Positions 56,980 through 64,000 of a stretch of DNA of 64,000 nt are shown piece by piece. This DNA is from Pseudomonas sp. NFACC02. GTDB taxonomy: Bacteria > Pseudomonadota > Gammaproteobacteria > Pseudomonadales > Pseudomonadaceae. The stretch is from contig NZ_FOEO01000004.1 in the NCBI RefSeq assembly GCF_900110765.1, positions 62,001 through 126,000 on the forward strand. The letters are read 5' to 3'. The notes beneath the pieces were generated by a model. The model had not been told where the DNA came from. It saw nothing but the letters and a program-made list of their open reading frames with translations, and did no database searches. A program made the translations under genes and the position numbers. Every line of letters begins with the position of its first letter. The stretch's first letter is position 1.

Positions 56980-58710
56980 ATGAAGTTTCCCGGTCGATTC
57001 ACCAGTGGTTTTATCCTCATGTTTTCCAGCTGTGCGGCGTTCGCTAATGCTCAGCTGGATGTGCGGATCAAACCGTCCAATTCCGAGCTCAAGTCCAACA
57101 TTGAAGGGTACGTGGGCAGCCTCGGCGAGCGTGATGAACAGGCGCTCGAGCGTTTTAGCGTAGGCGCTGTCGAGCAGGCGCAGAAAGCCGCCCAGGCACT
57201 GGGTTACTACCAGGCGCAGATCGACAGCCAGGTCAAACGCATCGACAAGGATCTGCACCTGGTCCTGACGGTGGAGCCCGGCGAGCCGGTGCATTTGCGT
57301 AACGTTACGGTTCGGATCGAAGGCGACGCGCGTCATCTCAAGGCCTTCAAGGTGCCCAAGAGCGACGCGCTCAGGTCGGGGGCGGTGCTCAATCACGGAC
57401 GCTATGAGGACGCCAAGCGCCTGATCCAGAATCAGGCTGCGCGCTACGGATTTTTCAAAGGCCGGTTCGTGGTTCAACGCCTGTCCGTTGACCCTCGCGC
57501 CGGTGTCGCTGACATCGATCTGGTGTACGACAGCGGACCCCGGTTCTCCCTCGGTAAAGTCACGTTCAGTGGCGATGCGCCGTTCGATGAAGACCTGCTC
57601 AAACGCATGGTGCCCTTCAAGGAAGACACGCCGTACGATTCCCAACTCATCGCCGACCTCAATCAGGCCATGCAATCGAGCGGGTACTTCGAGGGCGTTC
57701 GTGTCGATGCTTCACCCACCGACGCACAAGGTCAGGTGATCCCGGTCGATGTCCAGCTGCAAACCCGCAAGCCGCGCACCATGGGGCTGGGAGTCGGCTA
57801 CTCGACCGACGTTGGCCCGCGCGTAAAAGCCAACTGGACCCGGCACTGGGTCAATCCGCAAGGCCACAGCTACGGCATCGAATCGGAACTGTCGGCGCCG
57901 CGCCAGAACGTCGGCCTGTTTTATGACATCCCGCTCGACCCGCCGCTCACCGATAAGCTGCGATTCGCCGGCGGTTATCAATACGAAGAGATCGCGGACA
58001 CCGACAGCCTCAGCAAACTGCTGACGGTAGGTCCTGAATGGCACAGTAAATTGCCCAGCGGTTGGGAACGGGTCATTTCCCTCAAATGGCAGCGCGAAGA
58101 GTACCGGCTGGGCGACGATGAGGGCTTGAGTACCTTGTTGATGCCCGGCATCAGCTATTCCTATCTGCGCAGCGACAACCGGATTGACCCGCACCACGGT
58201 TACCGTTTGCAGTTCGAAACCGAGGTGGCGAAGGAAGGCCTGGGCTCGGACGCCAACGTGTTGCACGGCACCGCCCTGGTCAAGGGCTTGACCACGGTCG
58301 CGCAGAACCATCGATTTCTGGGCCGCGTACAAGTGGGCGGTACAGCCACCAACGGTTACAAATCCATTCCGCCTTCGTTGCGATTCTTTGCCGGTGGCGA
58401 CCAGAGCGTCCGGGGTTACGACTATCAGTCACTGTCCCCGGAAAACTCCGACGGCGACAAGATCGGTGGCCGCTACATGATTGCCGGCAGTGCCGAATAC
58501 CAGTACTCGATCGCTGAGAAGTGGCGCGTTGCGGCGTTTGTCGATCAAGGCAACTCGTTCAACTCGCTGGACTTCCCAAGCCTCAAGACCGGTGTCGGTA
58601 TCGGCATTCGCTGGGTTTCACCGGTGGGACCGCTGCGTCTGGATCTGGCGCACGCGCTGGATGATGACGGCGGCATTCGCCTGCATTTCTCAATGGGGCC
58701 TGAACTGTGA
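56980..58710 (+). CDS. tamA: Translocation and assembly module protein TamA
   Basis: A protein of 576 residues: signal peptide (to about residue 24), three POTRA domains (about 25-270) and a BamA-type 16-strand beta-barrel (about 270-576). The barrel has SVRGYDYQSLSPE (near 490) and ends SMGPEL. It acts in the outer membrane with TamB to help insert outer membrane proteins and move lipids. The GTG of tamB overlaps its stop (GTGA), so the two are co-translated. Confidence 0.94.
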   Translation: MKFPGRFTSGFILMFSSCAAFANAQLDVRIKPSNSELKSNIEGYVGSLGERDEQALERFSVGAVEQAQKAAQALGYYQAQIDSQVKRIDKDLHLVLTVEPGEPVHLRNVTVRIEGDARHLKAFKVPKSDALRSGAVLNHGRYEDAKRLIQNQAARYGFFKGRFVVQRLSVDPRAGVADIDLVYDSGPRFSLGKVTFSGDAPFDEDLLKRMVPFKEDTPYDSQLIADLNQAMQSSGYFEGVRVDASPTDAQGQVIPVDVQLQTRKPRTMGLGVGYSTDVGPRVKANWTRHWVNPQGHSYGIESELSAPRQNVGLFYDIPLDPPLTDKLRFAGGYQYEEIADTDSLSKLLTVGPEWHSKLPSGWERVISLKWQREEYRLGDDEGLSTLLMPGISYSYLRSDNRIDPHHGYRLQFETEVAKEGLGSDANVLHGTALVKGLTTVAQNHRFLGRVQVGGTATNGYKSIPPSLRFFAGGDQSVRGYDYQSLSPENSDGDKIGGRYMIAGSAEYQYSIAEKWRVAAFVDQGNSFNSLDFPSLKTGVGIGIRWVSPVGPLRLDLAHALDDDGGIRLHFSMGPEL

Positions 58711-61700
58711 CAAAGGCGGCACTGTTGAAGCGTGTTTCACTTATTTTCGCGGCCAGTGTTCTCACACTGTTGGTTCTGGTGGTGATCGCACTGGGATTGG
58801 TGCTCGGGACACAGTCCGGCAGTCGCTGGGCGCTGGCGTGGGTACCGGGCTTGCAGGTCCAGCATTTTTCCGGCCGTCTGGGCGGCGCGTGGCGGGCCGA
58901 TTCGCTGGTCTGGCAGCAAGGCGAGAGCAAGGTCGAGGTGGACGCGCCCGCATTCGAGTGGTCTCCGTCCTGCCTGATGCGGATGACGCTGTGCATCGAC
59001 ACCTTGAAAACTGCGGATATTCGCCTGCACTTTGCACCGTCCACCCACGAAGACACCAGCGGCCCGATCACGTTGCCTGCGCTCAAGTTACCGGTGGCCA
59101 TCGAACTGGGCGAAGTGCAGATCGGCAGCCTGCACCTGGACGGGACCGAGCAAGTGCGGGACGTGCAGCTTGCGGCCCATTGGACGGCAGACGGCCTGAA
59201 GATCGATTCCGTACACGCGCAACGCGACGACATCGTGCTGGACCTGACCGGTCTGCTGAACCCCGTGGGGGACTGGCCACTGACGGCGCAAGGTCAGGTC
59301 AAGCTTCCCGATATCAGTGGTCAACCGTTGTCCTTGACGCTGAATGCCCAGGGCGACCTGCTCAAGACGCTTAACGTGAACGCTCAGACCATCGGCTACA
59401 TCGACGCGAAGCTGGTGGGGCAGTTACAGCCGCTGGTGGAGAATTTGCCAGCGGAAATCGCGATCACCAGCGATGGTTTCAAGGCCAGCAAGGACCTGCC
59501 CGATACGCTGCAACTCAACCAGCTGACGCTGAACGCCAAGGGTGATCTGGCGCAGGGTTACACCGTGCTCGGGAACGCAAGCCTGCCCGCCGAACAGGGG
59601 CCGGTGACCTTGGCGTTGCAGGGCCGGGTCGATGCCAAAGGCGCGCAGATCACCACGCTGGACCTCACTGCCAGTCCCGAGCAGCGCCTGAAACTCAGCG
59701 GATCGCTGGATTGGCAAAAGGGCTTGACCGCCGACGCCAGGGTCGACTGGCTCGATTTCCCCTGGCACCGGCTGTATCCGGCGATTGACGAGCCTCAAGT
59801 CAGCATTCATACGTTCAATGGAGAGGTTTCCTATACAGACGGCAAGTACCTGGGTCATTTCGTCGGTGACCTCAAAGGCCCAGCGGGGCCGTTCAGCCTG
59901 CAAAGTCCGTTCAGTGGGGATTTACAGCAGGTTTTTCTGCCGCAGGTCGAGCTGGTGGCGGGGCAAGGCAAAGCCAGTGGTCACCTTAACGTGCAGTTCG
60001 CCGACGGAGTCGCCTGGGACACCGCGCTGGATTTGAGCGCAATCGACCCTTCGTTCTGGGTGGCCGAACTACCGGGCTCCCTCGCAGGTCCGCTGCGCAG
60101 CAAGGGATCCTTCAAGGATCAACGCCTGAATCTGAACGCCGATCTTGACCTCAAGGGACGACTGCGGGGGCAGCCAGCGGTGATGCAAGCCAAAGCGGAT
60201 GGAGCAGGGGACACATGGAATGTCAGCGCTTTGAACATTCGCCTGGGCGACAACCGGATTCAGGGCTCCGGCAGCCTGCAACAGAAGCTGGCCGCACAAC
60301 TGGACCTGAACCTGCCGCGCCTTGGTCAGCTATGGCCGCGTCTGCAGGGGCAGGTCAAGGGCCGTGTCGACCTGACGGGCACGCCACAGGCGCCCCAAGG
60401 CCAATTGGGCCTGCAAGGTACGCAACTGGTGTACGAGCGCAACAAGCTGCAAAGCCTGAACCTGTCGGCGAAGCTGGACACTGCGCAACGCGCCACCCTC
60501 GATCTGAAAACCAGCGGCATTCAGGTCGGTGACACCGCGCTGGGCACGCTCGTCGTGAACGGCCAGGGCGACATCAAGCGGCAGCAGGTCAAGCTGGACC
60601 TGCAGGGGCCATTGCTCAAGTTGGCGTTGGCACTGGACGGCACGCTCGACAAGGGCAACTGGCGCGGCCGTCTGGCCACTGGTGATGTGCAGACGGGGGG
60701 ACAGGACTGGAAGCTCCAGCAACCGGCAAAACTCGAACGCCTCGCTGACGGCAAGATCAATTTTGGCGCGCATTGCTGGCGGTCAGGACCGGCAAGTCTG
60801 TGTGGGGAAGACCAACGCCTGATGCCCGACCCTCGCTTGCGTTATCACCTCAAGCAGTTCCCGCTGGACAGTCTCGCCCAATGGTTGCCCAAGGATTTCG
60901 CGTGGAAAGGTGCCTTGAATGCTGACGTTCAACTCGACCTTCCGGCATCCGGGCCCAACGGTCAGGTGGTCATCGACGCCAGTGGCGGCACGTTGCGGGT
61001 CCGAGACAAAAAACAGTGGCTGGACTTCCCTTACCAGACGCTCAAGGTCACGAGCAGCCTGACGCCTAAAAAAGTGGACACGACTCTGGATTTTCGGGGC
61101 GCCAGACTGGGTGACTTGCAGGCGCGCTTGAGCATTGATCCCGTGGCGAAGAACAAACCGGTCAACGGCGAGTTCAATCTCACCGGGCTCGACGTGTCAG
61201 TGGCACGGCCCTTCGTCACCGTGGTAGAAAAGCTCAACGGCAAGCTGAACGGCAGTGGACGCATTTCGGGTGGTCTATTGGCGCCGCAGGTCAATGGCAA
61301 CGTCATGTTGAGCGATGGCGAAGTGTCCGGGCCGGACTTGCCGATTACGCTTGAAAAACTCAACGTGCAAGCCTTGATCGCGGGTGAAAACGTGCAGTTG
61401 AAGGGCAACTGGCGCAGCGGTGCGGCGGGCCAGGGCAGCCTTGGCGGCCACATTGCCTGGGCGGACACGCTGGACGTGGATGTCAATTTGCAAGGCTCGC
61501 ATCTGCCGATCACCGTGGAACCCTACGCCAGGCTCGAAGCCGCACCCGACCTGAAGATCAGCCTGCAGGGCGATCGGCTCGCGGTATCGGGGAAGGTACT
61601 GATTCCGAAAGGCGAAATCACGGTGCGCCAATTGCCGCCGTCCACCGTCAAAGTGTCCGATGACACGGTGATCGTTGGCGCGCAGACCGAGGCGGGCAAG

Positions 61701-62399
61701 CCACCCATGGCCATCGCGATGGACATCAACGTCGAAGTCGGTCAGGAAAAGCTGAGCTTCACCGGCTTTGGTCTGACAGCCAACCTCGCGGGGCATGTCC
61801 ATATCGGCGACAACCTCGATACCCGAGGCGAGCTGAACCTCAACGACGGCCGCTACCGCGCCTATGGCCAGCGCCTGACCATTCGCAAGGCGCGACTGCT
61901 GTTCGCAGGGCCCGTGGACCAGCCGTATCTGGACATCGAAGCGATTCGCCAGACCGATGACGTGATTGCCGGTATTCGTCTGAGTGGCAGTGCCGAACAG
62001 CCGACGACAACGGTGTTTTCCGAGCCCGCGATGAGTCAGGAACAGGCGTTGTCCTACCTGGTCCTGGGGCGACCTTTGGCCACCAACGGCGAGGACAACA
62101 ACATGGTGGCTCAGGCCGCGCTCGCCCTTGGGTTGGCGGGCGGTTCCTCGACGGCGGGCAAACTGGCCTCGGATCTCGGGATCAAGGATTTCGACCTGGA
62201 CACCTCCGGCAGCGGTAACTCCACCGCCGTGGTTGCCAGCGGCAAGATCACCGACAAGCTCAGCCTCCGATACGGAGTCGGGGTGTTCGAGCCCGCCAAT
62301 ACGATCGCGCTACGGTACCTGTTGAGCAAAAAGGTGTACATCGAGGCCGCTAGTGGCGTCGCCAGCTCACTGGATATTTTCTACAAACGGGATTTTTAA
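58707..62399 (+). CDS. tamB: Translocation and assembly module protein TamB
   Basis: A 1230-residue AsmA-like protein. An N-terminal membrane anchor covers about residues 8-32 (LIFAASVLTLLVLVVIALG). Long stretches of repeating beta strands form a groove across the periplasm, and the C-terminal DUF490/TamB domain reads EQALSYLVLGRPLAT, with the last residues YIEAASGVASSLDIFYKRDF. It links inner and outer membranes and moves phospholipids with TamA. GTG 58707 overlaps tamA by four bases. Confidence 0.94.
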   Translation: MTKAALLKRVSLIFAASVLTLLVLVVIALGLVLGTQSGSRWALAWVPGLQVQHFSGRLGGAWRADSLVWQQGESKVEVDAPAFEWSPSCLMRMTLCIDTLKTADIRLHFAPSTHEDTSGPITLPALKLPVAIELGEVQIGSLHLDGTEQVRDVQLAAHWTADGLKIDSVHAQRDDIVLDLTGLLNPVGDWPLTAQGQVKLPDISGQPLSLTLNAQGDLLKTLNVNAQTIGYIDAKLVGQLQPLVENLPAEIAITSDGFKASKDLPDTLQLNQLTLNAKGDLAQGYTVLGNASLPAEQGPVTLALQGRVDAKGAQITTLDLTASPEQRLKLSGSLDWQKGLTADARVDWLDFPWHRLYPAIDEPQVSIHTFNGEVSYTDGKYLGHFVGDLKGPAGPFSLQSPFSGDLQQVFLPQVELVAGQGKASGHLNVQFADGVAWDTALDLSAIDPSFWVAELPGSLAGPLRSKGSFKDQRLNLNADLDLKGRLRGQPAVMQAKADGAGDTWNVSALNIRLGDNRIQGSGSLQQKLAAQLDLNLPRLGQLWPRLQGQVKGRVDLTGTPQAPQGQLGLQGTQLVYERNKLQSLNLSAKLDTAQRATLDLKTSGIQVGDTALGTLVVNGQGDIKRQQVKLDLQGPLLKLALALDGTLDKGNWRGRLATGDVQTGGQDWKLQQPAKLERLADGKINFGAHCWRSGPASLCGEDQRLMPDPRLRYHLKQFPLDSLAQWLPKDFAWKGALNADVQLDLPASGPNGQVVIDASGGTLRVRDKKQWLDFPYQTLKVTSSLTPKKVDTTLDFRGARLGDLQARLSIDPVAKNKPVNGEFNLTGLDVSVARPFVTVVEKLNGKLNGSGRISGGLLAPQVNGNVMLSDGEVSGPDLPITLEKLNVQALIAGENVQLKGNWRSGAAGQGSLGGHIAWADTLDVDVNLQGSHLPITVEPYARLEAAPDLKISLQGDRLAVSGKVLIPKGEITVRQLPPSTVKVSDDTVIVGAQTEAGKPPMAIAMDINVEVGQEKLSFTGFGLTANLAGHVHIGDNLDTRGELNLNDGRYRAYGQRLTIRKARLLFAGPVDQPYLDIEAIRQTDDVIAGIRLSGSAEQPTTTVFSEPAMSQEQALSYLVLGRPLATNGEDNNMVAQAALALGLAGGSSTAGKLASDLGIKDFDLDTSGSGNSTAVVASGKITDKLSLRYGVGVFEPANTIALRYLLSKKVYIEAASGVASSLDIFYKRDF

Positions 62400-62508
62400 C
62401 GGGCGTAGGCATCAACGACAACAAAGTGATGCCCGCCAGTAGGTCGTCAGGCCGAATCGTGGTTAACTTCCTGTCTTTCCCGCAACCCTCAAAATAAGGA
62501 CTCAGCTC

Positions 62509-63009
62509 ATGGCTCAAGTGACTCGTAGAGGCTCCCCGGTACAAATCAGCGGCGAACTGCCAAAGGTCGGCAGCAAGGCGCCTGCTTTCACCCTGGTCGG
62601 TGGTGATCTGTCTGACGTGACGCTGGAAAATTTTGCCGGCAAGCGCAAAGTGCTGAACATTTTCCCAAGCGTTGACACCCCGACCTGCGCCACTTCGGTA
62701 CGCAAATTCAACGCTCAGGCCAACGATCTGAACAACGCCGTGGTCCTGTGCATCTCGGCCGATCTGCCATTCGCGCAAGCGCGGTTCTGCGGCGCTGAAG
62801 GCCTGGAAAACGTTAAAAACCTGTCCACCATGCGCGGTGCTGACTTCATGGAAACCTATGGTGTGGCAATCGCCGACGGTCCTATGGTTGGTCTGACCAC
62901 TCGTGCCGTCGTCGTTCTGGACGAGGACAACAACGTCCTGTACAGCGAACTGGTGCCAGAGATCGGTCAGGAGCCGAACTACGACGCCGCACTGGCAGTG
63001 CTCAAGTAA
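62509..63009 (+). CDS. tpx: Thiol peroxidase Tpx
   Basis: A 166-residue atypical 2-Cys peroxiredoxin. Peroxidatic Cys60 is in [13 protein letters not shown] and resolving Cys94 in ARFCGAEG, as in E. coli Tpx. It reduces hydroperoxides, with thioredoxin as reductant. ATG 62509 follows an aaggac site. A strong terminator closes the gene. Confidence 0.96.
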   Translation: MAQVTRRGSPVQISGELPKVGSKAPAFTLVGGDLSDVTLENFAGKRKVLNIFPSVDTPTCATSVRKFNAQANDLNNAVVLCISADLPFAQARFCGAEGLENVKNLSTMRGADFMETYGVAIADGPMVGLTTRAVVVLDEDNNVLYSELVPEIGQEPNYDAALAVLK

Positions 63010-63062
63010 GTTGCTCGTTGCGTATCGCCGGATTCATCACGGCAATACCTCGCAACACAAAG

Positions 63063-63090
63063 CGGCCTGAATCGATCAGGCCGTTTTTAT
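63063..63090 (+). terminator. Terminator of tpx
   Basis: CGGCCTGA (63063-63070) pairs with TCAGGCCG (63076-63083), then TTTTT. Confidence 0.92.
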
Positions 63091-63219
63091 TTGCAGGTCA
63101 ACACCTTATTCCAAGTAAGCACTAGGTAAATTGCCGGTAAAGGCCCTTTGCTTGGCACGTAACTATGCTTATTGTTCAGCCTCCCGAAGACGCTCACGCG
63201 CACACTGGTTGACTTATTC

Positions 63220-64000
63220 ATGCAATCGTCTGGTTCCCGAAACTCCCGTCGCTGGCTGCTCAGCCTTCTGGTTCTATTGATTGTCGCAGGTATCTGTTGG
63301 CGGTACTGGCCGGGTTCGTCACCCAAGACGGAGGCCACCGCGCAGTCAACCGGTCAGGCCCACAAGGGCGCCAGCGGCAGGGGCGGCGCGGGAAAAGTGA
63401 CTGGGCAGCGGCCGGGCTTCGGCGGTTCCACCGGCCCGGTTCCGGTGCGCGTGGCGTCGGCGACTACCGGTGACTTTCCGATCTACTACAAGGCGCTGGG
63501 CACCGTCACCGCGATGAACACCATCAATGTGCGCAGCCGGGTGGCCGGTGAACTGGTCAAGATCAACTTCCAGGAAGGCCAATTGGTCAAGGCCGGCGAT
63601 CTGCTGGCTGTCATCGACCCACGCAGCTATCAGATCGCCCTGCAACAGGCTGAAGGCACGCTGATGCAGAACCAGGCGTTGCTGAAGAATGCGCAAATCG
63701 ATGTACAGCGTTATCGGGACCTGTACAAAGAAGACAGCATCGCCAAGCAGACACTCGACACCGCGGAGTCTCTGGTCGGCCAGTACCAAGGGACGATCAA
63801 GACCAATCAGGCGGCGGTCGGCGACGCCAGACTCAATCTGGATTTCACGCAGATCCGCGCGCCCATTTCCGGCCGTATCGGCCTGCGGCAACTGGACGTC
63901 GGTAACCTGGTCGCGGCCAACGACACCATCGCCCTGGCGGTTATCACCCAGACCAAACCCATCACCGTCAATTTCACCTTGCCGGAAAAGGACCTGGCGG
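63220..64000 (+). CDS. mdtA: RND efflux periplasmic adaptor (MdtA/MuxA-like), 3' truncated
   Basis: The frame from ATG 63220 is open to the window end, giving about 260 residues. A membrane anchor or uncleaved signal covers about residues 12-26 (WLLSLLVLLIVAGIC). A Gly/Lys-rich linker follows to about residue 70, then the biotinyl-lipoyl-like segment TINVRSRVAGELVKINFQEG, an alpha-hairpin, and LNLDFTQIRAPISGRIG. It would join an RND pump to an outer membrane channel. The MdtA/MuxA assignment follows the N-terminal layout; the pump genes lie outside the window. Confidence 0.88.
   Translation, partial: MQSSGSRNSRRWLLSLLVLLIVAGICWRYWPGSSPKTEATAQSTGQAHKGASGRGGAGKVTGQRPGFGGSTGPVPVRVASATTGDFPIYYKALGTVTAMNTINVRSRVAGELVKINFQEGQLVKAGDLLAVIDPRSYQIALQQAEGTLMQNQALLKNAQIDVQRYRDLYKEDSIAKQTLDTAESLVGQYQGTIKTNQAAVGDARLNLDFTQIRAPISGRIGLRQLDVGNLVAANDTIALAVITQTKPITVNFTLPEKDLA

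Noticed and set aside
63152..63171. TTGGCACG-like sequence before the RND adaptor gene as a sigma-54 promoter
   Set aside because: The GG and GC are separated by 11 bp instead of 10, which breaks sigma-54 recognition.

Overview
The window reads as chromosome of a Pseudomonas species (fluorescens/syringae/putida type; the species cannot be fixed from sequence alone). The evidence is high-GC coding sequence, REP-like intergenic palindromes, a DUF2790 protein, a linked bphO-bphP pair, the liu leucine-catabolism regulon with LiuR-type operators, and two pseudomonad regulatory RNAs, PrrF and a CrcZ/Y/X-type RNA. No insertion sequence, prophage, CRISPR array or rRNA operon was seen. The first and last genes are cut by the window edges.

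Layout. 1-3.6 kb: a truncated 13-residue-repeat protein, a secreted DUF2790 protein, a RidA-family protein, tRNA-Asn(GTT), an ABM-like protein and a LysR regulator. 3.6-6.7 kb: a YdiJ-type FAD/Fe-S dehydrogenase, then a REP-like cluster. 7.4-14.3 kb: GNAT, AraC, a threonine dehydratase-like enzyme, a GlxA-type regulator, a soluble histidine kinase, MsrA and a GGDEF cyclase with I-site. 14.3-15.6 kb: gene-free, with a 230-bp inverted repeat pair around REP-like sequence. 15.6-20.2 kb: GapN-like dehydrogenase and the BphO/BphP photoreceptor operon. 20.5-25.4 kb: EamA transporter, TetR regulator and a branched-chain/fatty acyl-CoA beta-oxidation cluster. 25.4-33.7 kb: an orphan VgrG, a YebC paralogue, an LRR-kinase, a TetR/MFS divergent pair and a short-chain acyl-CoA synthetase. 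33.8-39 kb: a 532-residue protein of unknown function, tandem repeats, then an ECF sigma/anti-sigma operon divergent from a catalase-related peroxidase/cytochrome b561 operon.

39-53 kb: M14 peptidase, PrrF, an Lrp regulator divergent from a giant indolepyruvate ferredoxin oxidoreductase, and the liu genes on the minus strand (liuR-liuE, then the Crc-antagonist RNA, then liuABCD). 52.7-64 kb: LysR with a divergent acyl-CoA dehydrogenase, xthA, GNAT, tamA-tamB, tpx and the start of an RND efflux adaptor.

Common theme: much of the middle and right part concerns branched-chain amino acid and acyl-CoA catabolism (2-methyl-branched acyl-CoA genes, liu genes, indolepyruvate/2-oxoacid oxidoreductase, acyl-CoA synthetase and dehydrogenase). 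Several of these mRNAs carry A-rich AANAANAA motifs at or near the ribosome binding site, the signature of Hfq/Crc catabolite repression. The RNA that titrates Hfq/Crc is encoded inside the liu region. The ECF operon pair carries two matching divergent promoters. The most noteworthy signals are regulatory RNAs and promoters lying outside the protein genes.
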